Positions 49,296-58,551 of a DNA stretch of 64,000 nt are shown one piece after another. This DNA is from an uncultured Planktomarina sp. (lineage in GTDB: Bacteria; Pseudomonadota; Alphaproteobacteria; Rhodobacterales; Rhodobacteraceae): NCBI GenBank assembly GCA_905181815.1, contig CAJIZA010000003.1, positions 248,001 to 312,000 of the forward strand, read 5' to 3'. The notes under the pieces were generated by a model. That model saw only the letters and a program-made list of their open reading frames with translations, had not been told where the DNA came from and did not search any database. The translations under genes were made by a program, and so were the position numbers. Positions within the stretch are counted from its first letter, which is position 1, and the number at the start of each line of letters is the position of its first letter.

Positions 49296-50408
49296 CTAGG
49301 CTGATTTCAGGCGCTTGAGCAGCGATAGGCCAGCAAACCCATCCACTGGCAGATGTTGTGAGGCTTGATAGGCCTCAATGGCGATTTCCGTATTTGGTCC
49401 GGTGAAACCATCTGCGCCGATGGTATCAAATCCCAATGTTGTCAAGCGGGATTGGATGAATTTCATCTCGGCTTGCGTGAGGCCGCGGGCATCGCCGCCG
49501 GGCGGAAACTGCAACGCCGGCGCGCCCTGAAGGCGGTCTGACAAATGCCCGAGGGCAATCGCATAGCTTTGTGCATTGTTATAGCCCAGAAAGGCATTGA
49601 AATTCTCAGAAACCACAAAAGCAAGACTGTTAACCCCGCCGGGCAAAATCAGCTTGGAGTCATAGGTGCGCTGGTCTTCGCTCATAAAGCGCACACCTAG
49701 GTGCGCCCAGGCGTCTCGTGAGCGCGGCGGCAGATGGCGCAGCATGTGCAAATCCGCCGGCTCTGGCAGCTGGACAACCGTACCCCAAGGTACATCTGCC
49801 TTCCAGCCGTGGCAGACGAGGAAATGCGCCGTTGAGACCAGCGCATCTGCAGGATCCTCTGCCCAAATATCTGGCCGGCCATTTCTGGCAGAAACGGCGA
49901 AATCAATGTAAGATTTGGGCATGAATTGCGTGTGGCCCATGGCTCCGGCCCAGCTGCCCAGCATTTGATCGGGTGATTTTATGCCCCGGGTGACAATTTC
50001 GAAGGCGGCCAAAAGCTGTGCTTCGAACATGGCGGCTCGGCGGCCTTGTGCCGCCAAAGTTGCCAAGGCTGAAATGACGGGCACATCTCCGCGAATGCTG
50101 CCGTAACTGCTTTCTAATCCCCAAATTGCGGCAACCACATGGCGATCCACCTGATAGTCCGCCTCAATTTGGTCAAAAACCTCTACATGTTTTTGCAAGG
50201 CTGCTTGGCCCTGTGCAATGCGCGATGGGCTGACGGTTAACTCGATATAGCTTTGCAGAGTTTTGCGGGCTTCGGGTTGGCGAATATCAGCCTGTGTGCT
50301 ATTCTGCGCAGTGGTCAAATAGGGCGAAACCTCAGTCAATATTGCAGGTGAAACACCATAAGCTGCGGCGCGACTCAAAAAGTCAGATTTCCAGCTTTCA
50401 AACGTCAT
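49296..50408 (-). CDS. Lytic murein transglycosylase (MltB-type) with C-terminal peptidoglycan-binding domain
   Basis: This 370-aa protein should cleave the glycan strands of peptidoglycan. The SLT_2 domain has the catalytic Glu in AAIWGLESSYGSIRGDVPV (near residue 95) and WAGAMGHTQFMPKSY; the tail (310-370) is a PG-binding repeat (FIQSRLTTLGFDTIGADGFTG). Relatives carry a signal peptide or lipobox, but here the only start overlaps the rnr stop (ATGA) and the N-terminus MTFESWKSDFLSRAA has none. Either export is lost or the signal-coding part has been lost. Confidence 0.88.
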   Translation of the reverse strand: MTFESWKSDFLSRAAAYGVSPAILTEVSPYLTTAQNSTQADIRQPEARKTLQSYIELTVSPSRIAQGQAALQKHVEVFDQIEADYQVDRHVVAAIWGLESSYGSIRGDVPVISALATLAAQGRRAAMFEAQLLAAFEIVTRGIKSPDQMLGSWAGAMGHTQFMPKSYIDFAVSARNGRPDIWAEDPADALVSTAHFLVCHGWKADVPWGTVVQLPEPADLHMLRHLPPRSRDAWAHLGVRFMSEDQRTYDSKLILPGGVNSLAFVVSENFNAFLGYNNAQSYAIALGHLSDRLQGAPALQFPPGGDARGLTQAEMKFIQSRLTTLGFDTIGADGFTGPNTEIAIEAYQASQHLPVDGFAGLSLLKRLKSA

Positions 50409-52651
50409 TGCCGTTTTCTGGTAACCTTTCTGGATTTGCCCTTCTTGGGCCCCCGCCGGTTGCTTGCTGACGCAATTTTGCGTTGTCGCGGCCGTGTTTG
50501 CAACTTTGAATCTTCAAGCTCTAACAAGTCGAGCAAGATACCCCCTGTGGTTGGGGTGGTTTCTGCCAATCGCACAACCACACGTTGACCAAGGCTGATG
50601 ACCGTGCCGCTGTCCGTACCGCGTAGGGTTTGGCTGTCAGCATCATGTTCGAAATACTCCCGTCCTAAGGAGCGAATAGGCACCAACCCATCTGCAGCTG
50701 TTTCATCCAGTTTCACAAATATGCCAAACCGCGCAACGCCTGAAATGCGCCCGCTGAATTCATTTCCCACGCGTTCTGACATGAAACTGGCAAGATAGCG
50801 GTCGGTGGTGTCGCGCTCTGCCAGCATCGAGCGTCGCTCTGTCTCGCTGATATGTTTGGCGGTTTCGTCTAGCATTTCGATATCCTGCGGTGACAGGCCA
50901 TCGGTTGCCCACCCATGGGCTGAAACCAAGGCACGGTGCAGCAAAAGATCCGCATAGCGACGTATGGGTGAAGTAAAATGTGCATAATTTTGAAGTGCTA
51001 ATCCGAAGTGCGACATGTTTTGTGAACTATAGTAGGCTTGAGTCATGGAACGTAATGTTGAAAGATTGATTAATTTTGCTTCATCTTTTCCGGCAGCAGC
51101 CTTTAATAATTGGTTAAGATGCCGCGTTTGCAATACCTGACCTTTTGCCATGACCAGCCCCACAGATTTTGCCGTTTCGCGCAGAGAGTCTAGCTTTTCG
51201 GGACTTGGTTCTTCGTGAACACGGAACAATAGCGGCTGTTGCTTGGCGATCAAAGTTTCTGCTGCCGCCACATTCGCCAGCACCATACATTCTTCGATCA
51301 AGCGATGGGCGTCCAAGCGTTCTGAAAAATTGACCGAAGCGACCTTGCCGCTGTCTGATAACATTATTTTGCGTTCAGGCAGGTCCAGTTCCAGGGGTTG
51401 CCGGGCTTCGCGCGCTTGTTTCAGGGCAGCGTAGGCACCAAATAGGGGGGTGAGCACAGTGTCAACCAAAGGTGCGGCGCGTTCGGAGGGATCCCCATCC
51501 ACGGCCGCTTGGGCCTCCTCATAGGACAGCGAGGCCGGCGAGCGCATCAGCCCCCGCACAAACCGATGCGACAGTTTTTCGCCTGTTGATGAGAGTTTCA
51601 TTTCGACCGCGATGCAGGGTCTTGTGACCCCTTCATGCAGCGAGCAAAGATCGCCTGATAGGCGGTCAGGCAACATGGGGACAACGCGGTCTGGGAAGTA
51701 GGTGGAATTTCCGCGCTTGCGTGCTTCTGCATCCAAAGCCAATCCGGCTGTCACATAATGGGCGACATCGGCGATGGCGACCCAAAGCAAAAAGCCTCCA
51801 GGGTTCTTGGGATCTTCATCTAGAAGAGCGCAGCAGGCATCATCATGGTCTCGTGCATCGGCTGGGTCGATGGTGATCAAAGGTAAGTCTGTCAGATCAA
51901 CGCGGCCTTTTGATGTTGCCGGTTTGGCTGCATCCGCTTGCGCCATCACCGCATCGGGAAAAGCGTCGGGAATTCCATGTTGATGAATGGCAATTAGCGA
52001 TACGGCTTTGGGTGCAGAAGGATCTCCTAGCCGCTCCACCACACGCGCGCGGGGCAGGCCAAGGCGGCCTTTCGGACCGGACTGTTCGGCTTCGACCAAT
52101 TCTCCGTCTTTGGCTTCACCCGCTGCATCCGCAGCAACAAGCCACTCTTTGCCTTCGCCCTTATCAATCGCGACAATGCGTCCGCCTTCCGCGGTGAGGC
52201 GGAAAATACCTAAGAGGCGTTTTGGATTGGTCCCAATCGCGCGAATCAATTGGCCAGTATATTGATGGCTATCTTCATCGGGTACGGGGGTGAGTCGCGC
52301 CAAAAGCCGGTCACCCTGTCCCAAAGCTGGATCACCCTGACGGCTGCGCATGAGTATTTTGGGCAAATGGCCCGTGCCTTCCCATTCCAGTGGCACGGCG
52401 AACATATCGCCTTGCGAGTCCGGGCCCAGCATTTGCAGAACGGAAACGGGGGGTAAGCTATTGGGATCATTGAACCGCCGCCGCCGTTGCATGAGGTGGC
52501 CCTCGGTCTCGAGCTCTTTCAGCATCTGTTTGAGATCGATGCGTGCAGCACCTTTTATGCCAAAGGCTTTGGCAATATCTCGTTTCGAGGATTTTTCGGG
52601 GTGCGCGCGGATCCATTCGAGAATGTCCGCCTGTGAAGGAATTTGAGCCAT
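50405..52651 (-). CDS. rnr: Ribonuclease R
   Basis: RNase R (748 aa) is a 3'-5' exoribonuclease that degrades structured RNA. Domain order: an N-terminal winged helix (HPEKSSKRDIAKAFGIKG), cold-shock domains, and the RNB domain with catalytic Asp residues in LPLITIDPADARDHDDACC (around 265-280) and GNSTYFPDRVVPMLPDRL. The S1 domain (SGRISGVARFGIFVKLDETAA) precedes a basic tail ending near RRGPKKGKSRKVTRKRQ. It is followed by the transglycosylase gene with a four-base overlap. Confidence 0.96.
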   Translation of the reverse strand: MAQIPSQADILEWIRAHPEKSSKRDIAKAFGIKGAARIDLKQMLKELETEGHLMQRRRRFNDPNSLPPVSVLQMLGPDSQGDMFAVPLEWEGTGHLPKILMRSRQGDPALGQGDRLLARLTPVPDEDSHQYTGQLIRAIGTNPKRLLGIFRLTAEGGRIVAIDKGEGKEWLVAADAAGEAKDGELVEAEQSGPKGRLGLPRARVVERLGDPSAPKAVSLIAIHQHGIPDAFPDAVMAQADAAKPATSKGRVDLTDLPLITIDPADARDHDDACCALLDEDPKNPGGFLLWVAIADVAHYVTAGLALDAEARKRGNSTYFPDRVVPMLPDRLSGDLCSLHEGVTRPCIAVEMKLSSTGEKLSHRFVRGLMRSPASLSYEEAQAAVDGDPSERAAPLVDTVLTPLFGAYAALKQAREARQPLELDLPERKIMLSDSGKVASVNFSERLDAHRLIEECMVLANVAAAETLIAKQQPLLFRVHEEPSPEKLDSLRETAKSVGLVMAKGQVLQTRHLNQLLKAAAGKDEAKLINLSTLRSMTQAYYSSQNMSHFGLALQNYAHFTSPIRRYADLLLHRALVSAHGWATDGLSPQDIEMLDETAKHISETERRSMLAERDTTDRYLASFMSERVGNEFSGRISGVARFGIFVKLDETAADGLVPIRSLGREYFEHDADSQTLRGTDSGTVISLGQRVVVRLAETTPTTGGILLDLLELEDSKLQTRPRQRKIASASNRRGPKKGKSRKVTRKRQ

Positions 52652-52743
52652 GACAGCCCGATATCACGCGGCTGCGACATTCTAAACCCTTGGGTTGTGT
52701 GCGGTAATATTTCAAAAGAAGGCAGATAAAACGGAGATAAGAA

Positions 52744-53163
52744 ATGAAACACCTGGTAGCTGCCTTTATTTTGATCTGCGGATCTGTTTCCGCACAGAGT
52801 TACCAATTGGGTGATTTGACCATAACAGATACCTTTTCATATCCGACCACTGGACGCAGCGGCGCCGGATATTTCACCTTGAGCAATGAAGGTGCAGCGG
52901 ATGCGCTTTTAGGCGTTGAAGCAGATTACCCAAAGGTTATGCTCCACAAGTCCATGATGAAAGATGGCGTCATGTCAATGGAACACCAGATGCGCGTGGT
53001 GGTTCCGACGCAGGGCCAAATAGAATTCGCTCCTGGCGGTTATCATGTCATGTTCATGGGGCTTAAAGAGGGGTGGGGCATCGGCGATGATATCAAGGCC
53101 ACTTTGATTTTTGAGACGTCTGGCAGACTAGACGTGACTTTCAAAGTGATCGAGCGTCCGTAA
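52744..53163 (+). CDS. Periplasmic copper chaperone PCu(A)C
   Basis: This 139-aa protein binds Cu(I) and helps to build the CuA or CuB centre of cytochrome oxidase. It has a Sec signal peptide (cut near VSAQS). Metal ligands are seen in MLHKSMMKDGVMSMEHQM (about 74-91) and in GGYHVMFMGL (about 98-107), the H-M-H-M pattern. It is monocistronic, divergent from rnr and convergent with aroC. It fits the respiratory genes of this window (petABC, cytochrome c). Confidence 0.93.
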   Translation: MKHLVAAFILICGSVSAQSYQLGDLTITDTFSYPTTGRSGAGYFTLSNEGAADALLGVEADYPKVMLHKSMMKDGVMSMEHQMRVVVPTQGQIEFAPGGYHVMFMGLKEGWGIGDDIKATLIFETSGRLDVTFKVIERP

Positions 53164-53171
53164 GACCACTG

Positions 53172-54275
53172 CTACTTGCCGATTTTGCCCTGATTGGCGC
53201 CAACCTGGCCTCGGTGCAACAAGAGGTGATCCAATAGCACGCAGGCCATCATTGCCTCACCAACAGGCACCGCTCTAATCCCCACACAGGGATCATGACG
53301 GCCCTTGGTGATAATTTCTGTGTTTTCACCAGATTTTGTGATGGTTTTTCGAGTTGTAAGGATAGACGACGTGGGTTTCACCGCGAATCGCACCACCACA
53401 TCTTGACCCGTGCTAATGCCGCCCAAGATACCGCCCGCATGGTTCGAGCTGTAAATTGGCCCGTCCGGCCCCATTGAAATTTCATCGGCATTGGCTTCAC
53501 CGGTCAGTTCCGCTGCGGCCATTCCATCGCCAATTTCTACAGCTTTGACAGCGTTGATGCTCATCATGGCCGCGGCCAAATCTGTGTCAAGCTTAGCATA
53601 AATTGGCGCGCCGAGCCCGGCCGGCACTCCTGAGGCGATCACCTCGATAACTGCGCCGACGGAACTGCCGGATTTGCGCAACTCGTCTAGATAGGTCGCC
53701 CAATCTTGAGCGGCCTGCGGATCCGGAGTCCAGAAGGGATTTTGGTCAATCTGCGACAAGTCAAACTGGTCACGGTTGATTTTATGGGGCCCCATCTGAC
53801 ACATGAAGCCGGTAATTTTAAGCGATGGCGCGAGCAATTTAAGTGCTTCCCGCGCCAATCCGCCTGCGGCCACACGTGCTGCGGTTTCACGTGCGGAACT
53901 ACGTCCACCGCCGCGGTAATCACGAATACCGTATTTCTGCCAATAGGTGATATCGGCATGACCTGGGCGAAATTTATCCATGATATCGCTGTAGTCTTTG
54001 GACCGCTGATCGGTGTTTTCGATCATCAATTGCACGGGCGTGCCGGTCGTTTTGCCTTCAAATACGCCGGAAAGAATTTTCACCTGATCGGCTTCTCGCC
54101 GCTGCGTGGTGTATTTGTTCTGTCCCGGCTTGCGCTTGTCGAGCCACTGCTGGATCATAGCTTCGTTAATCGTGACGCCCGGAGGGCAGCCATCCACTGT
54201 CGCGCCTAGGGCAGGGCCATGGCTTTCACCCCAGGTCGTGACACGAAATAAATGTCCAAAACTGTTTAAGCTCAT
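53172..54275 (-). CDS. aroC: Chorismate synthase
   Basis: AroC (367 aa) makes chorismate from EPSP, using reduced FMN. The three signatures are visible: [18 protein letters not shown] (near residue 13), [16 protein letters not shown] (near 125-140), and the C-terminal [20 protein letters not shown] at 54275 has AAAGGAG six to seven bases upstream; a frame start eight codons earlier lies on the ribosome-binding site side. Confidence 0.97.
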   Translation of the reverse strand: MSLNSFGHLFRVTTWGESHGPALGATVDGCPPGVTINEAMIQQWLDKRKPGQNKYTTQRREADQVKILSGVFEGKTTGTPVQLMIENTDQRSKDYSDIMDKFRPGHADITYWQKYGIRDYRGGGRSSARETAARVAAGGLAREALKLLAPSLKITGFMCQMGPHKINRDQFDLSQIDQNPFWTPDPQAAQDWATYLDELRKSGSSVGAVIEVIASGVPAGLGAPIYAKLDTDLAAAMMSINAVKAVEIGDGMAAAELTGEANADEISMGPDGPIYSSNHAGGILGGISTGQDVVVRFAVKPTSSILTTRKTITKSGENTEIITKGRHDPCVGIRAVPVGEAMMACVLLDHLLLHRGQVGANQGKIGK

Positions 54276-54299
54276 GGTGCATCTCCTTTGACTTTGCAA

Positions 54300-54811
54300 T
54301 ATCGCTGCGTGTCTCGTGGAGCAAGGCCTATAGCGCGCGCCACTGACACAACAGGCGCGATTAAGCAGGGATAATTTGGGTAAACCTGTGGCGGTTTTGG
54401 CAATGATGAGTCTCTGGTACTCTCAAAACTGTTGAAAATACATAAATTCTATTTAAAATTGAGTGACAATGATAATTGCAATTAATCAATCAATTAATAT
54501 GATTTTGCTGTGAAGCTATATACTCACCCGCTGAAGGAAAAAATCCTCGTGGAAGGGTAGATATATATCGAAAATTTGCAACGGTATGCTTCATCTCTGA
54601 AGGTGACGACCTTCCGAAGGCGATTGAAGTGCGGCTACAATTTCTGCGAAGTGTGGGGTCCGGTCGCCTCAAATGTAATGATTAAACGTTAAGAAACAGT
54701 AAAAATTAGTTCCATTATTCAATGCCTTTTTGTGATTTTAGAAATTTTATAACGGTTAGTGGTTTGGTTGGTTCCAAATGAGCAGGCCGTAACATTAGAT
54801 GAAAGAGAATT
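54300..54811. other. AT-rich gene-free region with an ATG-less open frame
   Basis: The 512 bases between aroC and the next gene are AT-rich. A palindrome AATTGCAATT lies near 54474-54483. From 54503 to 54685 the plus strand is open for 60 codons without an early ATG; its translation (for example RGRVDIYRKFATVCFISEGD) looks somewhat protein-like, and might be a gene remnant. I do not recognise it. The overlapping minus-strand frame (54490-54672) appears to be a shadow. No tRNA was found. Confidence 0.3.
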
Positions 54812-55057
54812 GTGATGAATAAATTTTTGAGCTTGAGCTTACTGGGAGCAACACTGGCGCTTGTGTCAGGCTACACAACTAAATCGTTCAAAACCGAACT
54901 GGTGACTTTGAAAACCGACAAGGGTGACGTCGTCTGCCAGCTATACGACCGTAACACTGTTATTTTTGACCATGTAATTCACATGCCGCATGCAATGCAC
55001 GTCGAGGAGGCGAATGTTCTCTATCGCGCTGAGGCTGAGCGGCTGGCCAAGAAATAG
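54812..55057 (+). CDS. Small exported hypothetical protein with altered lipobox
   Basis: This 81-aa protein has a hydrophobic N-terminal signal (MMNKFLSLSLLGATLALVSG). The next residue is Tyr (LVSG-Y, codon TAC), where a lipoprotein would have Cys (TGC), so a lipobox may have been lost by one base. The mature part includes LVTLKTDKGDVVCQLYDR, then a His/Met-rich HVIHMPHAMHVEEA. I do not recognise a family. A ribosome-binding AAGAGAA precedes it. It ends 110 bases before the TPP riboswitch. Confidence 0.6.
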   Translation: MMNKFLSLSLLGATLALVSGYTTKSFKTELVTLKTDKGDVVCQLYDRNTVIFDHVIHMPHAMHVEEANVLYRAEAERLAKK

Positions 55058-55086
55058 ATTAACATTCTTCGTCTCACGCTAACGCT

Positions 55087-55112
55087 CCTCGACAGCCGGA
55101 TCACTGTCGGGG
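55087..55112 (+). terminator. Hairpin after the small exported-protein gene
   Basis: CCTCGACAG pairs with CTGTCGGGG (one T-G pair) over an 8-base loop. It lacks a T-run, so it is a possible weak terminator between this gene and the thiBPQ leader. Confidence 0.35.
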
Positions 55113-55167
55113 ACTTTAGTGTTGGTAGGGATTGTAAAATCCTTTCTTCAAGACTATCCAGGTACCT

Positions 55168-55289
55168 ACCTCGGGGCGCCCTTATGGGCTGAGATGCGTA
55201 AGCGAACCCGTAGAACCTGAACCGGCTAGCACCGGCGGAGGGAAGGTTTGGACGTCTCCAATCCCTGACCCCGTTCGGCGATATGGAGA
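55168..55289 (+). promoter_or_regulatory. TPP riboswitch (THI element) controlling thiBPQ
   Basis: The aptamer spans 55168-55247. It has the conserved segments TCGGGGCGCC, GGGCTGAGAT, the ACCCGTAGAACCTGA pyrophosphate-sensing and pyrimidine-sensing core, and GGAGGGAAGGT, with P1 closed by ACCT/AGGT. Downstream TCTCCA (55255-55260) can pair with TGGAGA (55284-55289), which is the thiB ribosome-binding site. Control of translation, rather than a terminator, is therefore likely: TPP should release or form this sequestering helix. Confidence 0.95.
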
Positions 55290-55294
55290 TAAAA

Positions 55295-56272
55295 ATGAAA
55301 TTGACTTCCCTTTTCGCAGGACTGTTTTTAGCAAGCGCGGCTGTGGCCGAAACGCCTGTGCTGACGGTCTATACCTATGACAGTTTTATATCAGATTGGG
55401 GTCCTGGCCCTGCGGTTGAATCCGCGTTTGAGGCCACATGCGGCTGTGACTTGCAGATGATTGGCGCGGGCGACGGCGCGGCATTGTTATCGCGCCTTAG
55501 GCTCGAAGGCTCCCGCACAGAGGCCGATGTCGTTTTGGGCCTGGATACCAACCTCACGGCCGCTGCTGCGGAAACCGGATTGTTTTCCCCGATTTCATTG
55601 TCTGCGGACTATGCGGTGCCGGGCGGGTGGAGCGACAGGCATTTCGCGCCGTTCGACTGGGGCTATTTTGCTTTTGTGCATGATACCCAGCTGACAGCTC
55701 CAACAAATTTCCGAGACCTGGCCGCGAGTGATCTGAAAATTGTGATCCAAGATCCTCGGTCGTCCACACCGGGCCTAGGGCTCCTGCTCTGGGTCAAAAC
55801 TGCTTATGGCGATGAGGCGGGGGATATTTGGGCTGATCTTTCAGACAATATTGTGACAGTGACAGCGGGTTGGTCCGAAGCCTATGGCATGTTCTTGGAA
55901 GGGGAGGCGGATTTGGTGCTCTCCTACACCACGTCACCAGCCTATCATCTGATTGCTGAGGAGGATGCTTCCAAAACCTTCGCATTGTTTGATGAAGGCC
56001 ACTATATGCAAATTGAAGTGGCCGGAAAATTGGCGACTACAGATCAAAATACTCTGGCCGATCAATTCTTGCAATTCATGGTTTCTGATGCATTTCAAAG
56101 CATTATCCCCACTACCAATTGGATGTTCCCGGCCGTCACGCCTAAAACGGGGCTGCCTGATGGTTTTCCTCAGGCATTGAGCGTCGAACATTCGTTAATT
56201 CTCTCACCCGCGCAAGCCGCGGCGCAGCGCAGCGCAGCCTTAGATGAATGGCAGAGTGCACTAGCGCAATAA
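55295..56272 (+). CDS. thiB: Thiamine ABC transporter periplasmic binding protein ThiB
   Basis: ThiB (325 aa) binds thiamine and its phosphates in the periplasm. The start at 55295 follows GGAGATAA and opens a Sec signal peptide (MKLTSLFAGLFLASAAVAE). Family features are LTVYTYDSFISDWGPGPAVE, ADVVLGLDTNLTAAA and SYTTSPAYHL. A TPP riboswitch precedes it, so thiamine supply should shut it off. The stop overlaps thiP (TAATG). Confidence 0.94.
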   Translation: MKLTSLFAGLFLASAAVAETPVLTVYTYDSFISDWGPGPAVESAFEATCGCDLQMIGAGDGAALLSRLRLEGSRTEADVVLGLDTNLTAAAAETGLFSPISLSADYAVPGGWSDRHFAPFDWGYFAFVHDTQLTAPTNFRDLAASDLKIVIQDPRSSTPGLGLLLWVKTAYGDEAGDIWADLSDNIVTVTAGWSEAYGMFLEGEADLVLSYTTSPAYHLIAEEDASKTFALFDEGHYMQIEVAGKLATTDQNTLADQFLQFMVSDAFQSIIPTTNWMFPAVTPKTGLPDGFPQALSVEHSLILSPAQAAAQRSAALDEWQSALAQ

Positions 56273-57816
56273 TGTTACGCATTTTTCTTGGTGGGGTAGT
56301 CTTGATTGCCCTGCTAATTTTTTCTCTTGGCACCGCCTTGGTTGTCGGTCTGCAAGGGCGCGGGCCTGGTGCGTTGAGTAGCGCCGATTGGTCGGCTGTA
56401 AAATTTACCCTATGGCAAGCGAGCCTCTCTGCGTTATTGAGCATAGCAATGGCGATCCCTGTGGCGCGAGCTTTGGCTCGGCAAAGCTTCCCTGGCCGCC
56501 AAGCTTTGATCACCCTCCTAGGCGCGCCCTTTATTCTACCGGTGATCGTCGGAGTTCTGGGACTATTGGCAGTTTTTGGGCGGGCCGGATGGATCAGCTC
56601 CGCGTTGGATTGGGCCGGGTTTGCCAAACTATCCATTTATGGTGCGCCCGGCGTTGTGCTGGCGCATGTATTTTTTAATTTGCCTTTGGTTACGCGGCTC
56701 TTGCTACAAGCTTGGACAGCAATTCCGGCAGAGCGATTTCGCGTAGCCGAGAGTCTTGGTGCCTCGCCATGGGCTTATTTCCGATTGATCGAAGGGCCCA
56801 TGCTGCGGGCCACGGTGCCAGGGGCATTCTTGCTTGTGTTCTTGCTCTGCCTTACCAGCTTTGTTGTCGCGCTGGCGGTCGGGGGCGGGCCAAGGGGCAC
56901 AACAATCGAACTGGCCATCTATCAGGCTTTTCGCTTGGATTTTGACTTGGGAAAAGCGGCCAGTCTTGCCCTGGTCCAGTTTGCAATTTGTGGTGCAGTG
57001 TCCCTTCTGGCGTTTATTGTGCCGTTGCCCCAGACCAATGGCCTTGGGCTTGATCGGGTTCCGCAGCGCTTGGATGGGCCGCGGCATCGGTTATGGGATG
57101 GATTTTGGATTTTCGGCGCCGGTACCTTTCTGGTGCTGCCGCTTGGTGCCGTTCTTTTGCGGGGGCTGCGGCATATGCTTGAGGTTCCGCCGCAAGTTCT
57201 TACGGCGAGTTTAACATCTTTGACCATCGCGATTGTATCAACTGCCCTCTGTCTTGCGATGGCTCTTTCGTTTTCGCTGGCCTTTGCCCGCCGCGGATCA
57301 CTGGCGCGCAGCTTGGCGGAGGCCACGGGCATTTTGGGGCTGGCCAGTAGTCCGTTGGTGGTGGGAACCGGTCTTTTCGTGTTGATTTTTCCTTATGCAC
57401 AACCAATGACTTTTGCCCTGCCGATCACCGCTGCGGTCAATGCGATGATGGCTTTGCCCTTTGCTCTGCGCGTGTTGATGCCGGCGGTGCAAGAGACTTA
57501 TAGCGACTACCTTCATTTGCGCATGAGCCTTGGAATGGGACGCTGGATCTGGATGACGCGGATCCTTGGGCCCCGCATGCGTCGCCCAATAGGATTTTCG
57601 GCGGGCCTTGCTGCGGCACTCTCTATGGGAGACATTGGAGTGATTGCGCTTTTTGCGGATCCTGATCTGCAAACTCTACCGCTGATGCTCTATCGGTTAA
57701 TGGGTGCGTATCGAATGGATCAGGCCGCCGCCACCGCGGTGGTGCTCGTGGTGCAAAGTTTGTTTTTGTTTTGGATGTTTGATCGTGGAGGGCGTGGACA
57801 TGCTGCACTTGGATAG
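56272..57816 (+). CDS. thiP: Thiamine ABC transporter permease ThiP
   Basis: ThiP (514 aa) is a double-length permease with about 12 membrane segments, two copies of the binding-protein-dependent transport fold. EAA-type loops are seen in ESLGASPWAYFRLIEGPML (about 160) and HLRMSLGMGRWIWMTRILG (about 415). The start at 56272 overlaps the thiB stop; the gene overlaps thiQ by 17 bases. It completes thiBPQ, the Escherichia coli-type thiamine import system. Confidence 0.94.
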   Translation: MLRIFLGGVVLIALLIFSLGTALVVGLQGRGPGALSSADWSAVKFTLWQASLSALLSIAMAIPVARALARQSFPGRQALITLLGAPFILPVIVGVLGLLAVFGRAGWISSALDWAGFAKLSIYGAPGVVLAHVFFNLPLVTRLLLQAWTAIPAERFRVAESLGASPWAYFRLIEGPMLRATVPGAFLLVFLLCLTSFVVALAVGGGPRGTTIELAIYQAFRLDFDLGKAASLALVQFAICGAVSLLAFIVPLPQTNGLGLDRVPQRLDGPRHRLWDGFWIFGAGTFLVLPLGAVLLRGLRHMLEVPPQVLTASLTSLTIAIVSTALCLAMALSFSLAFARRGSLARSLAEATGILGLASSPLVVGTGLFVLIFPYAQPMTFALPITAAVNAMMALPFALRVLMPAVQETYSDYLHLRMSLGMGRWIWMTRILGPRMRRPIGFSAGLAAALSMGDIGVIALFADPDLQTLPLMLYRLMGAYRMDQAAATAVVLVVQSLFLFWMFDRGGRGHAALG

Positions 57817-58501
57817 GCTGCGTTACCAGCAGGATGGATTCTCTCTCACGGCGGATTTGCAAATTGCAGCAGGGGACCGCGTGGCCGTGATTGGCCCCTC
57901 TGGTGGGGGTAAGTCGACGTTACTTAACGGGATTGCTGGGTTTTTGGTCCCTAGGGAAGGGCAGGTGCTTTGGAATGGGAAGCCCGTGCCAGACCATCCC
58001 GGTGAACGGCCGCTCAGCATATTGTTTCAAGATCATAATCTCTTTCCGCATCTCACCGTGCTGGACAATGTGGCGATTGGCCTGAGACCTGACATGCGCC
58101 TATCAGCACTTCAAAAGGCACAGGCTATATCGGCGCTGGATCAGGTGGGACTGGGTGACAAGGCGATGGCCCATCCGCGCGACCTCTCGGGTGGCCAGCA
58201 AGGCCGGGCAGGATTGGCGCGAGCGTTATTGCGTCAACGCCCAATTTTGCTGCTGGATGAGCCTTTTGCAGCTCTGGGGCCGGCGTTGAAGGATGAAATG
58301 CTTGAACTAACGCGGCAGATTGTTCATCAGGCGGGTATCACTGCATTGATGGTCACTCATGATCCGCAAGATGCATTGAATTTTGCGCAATACGCCATTC
58401 TTGTTATCGATGGTCTGGCCCAGGCGCCCGCGCCAATTGGCCCCCTATTTGACCAGCCCCCACCGGCCTTGCAGGCATATTTAGGGCGGCGCGCTCCTTG
58501 A
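57800..58501 (+). CDS. thiQ: Thiamine ABC transporter ATP-binding protein ThiQ
   Basis: ThiQ (233 aa) hydrolyses ATP for thiamine import. Walker A is IGPSGGGKSTLLNGIAG (about 34-50), signature LSGGQQGRAGLARAL, Walker B ILLLDEPFAALG. ATG at 57800 has GGAGGG upstream and lies within the end of thiP; a longer frame would read the permease tail out of frame. A bidirectional terminator follows. Confidence 0.94.
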   Translation: MLHLDRLRYQQDGFSLTADLQIAAGDRVAVIGPSGGGKSTLLNGIAGFLVPREGQVLWNGKPVPDHPGERPLSILFQDHNLFPHLTVLDNVAIGLRPDMRLSALQKAQAISALDQVGLGDKAMAHPRDLSGGQQGRAGLARALLRQRPILLLDEPFAALGPALKDEMLELTRQIVHQAGITALMVTHDPQDALNFAQYAILVIDGLAQAPAPIGPLFDQPPPALQAYLGRRAP

Positions 58502-58507
58502 GCCCAT

Positions 58508-58540
58508 AAAAAACGCACCCCTGATGAGGCGCGTTTTGCT
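58508..58540. terminator. Bidirectional terminator between thiQ and petC
   Basis: AAAACGC pairs with GCGTTTT. T-tracts lie on both strands (TTTT on plus, TTTTTT on minus), so it should stop thiBPQ and petABC transcripts alike. Confidence 0.75.
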
Positions 58541-58551
58541 TTGTCAGAAAC

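Noticed and set aside
54490..54672. 60-codon minus-strand frame in the aroC-downstream gap
   Set aside because: Arg/Ser/Pro-rich shadow of the plus-strand open frame; no ribosome-binding site.
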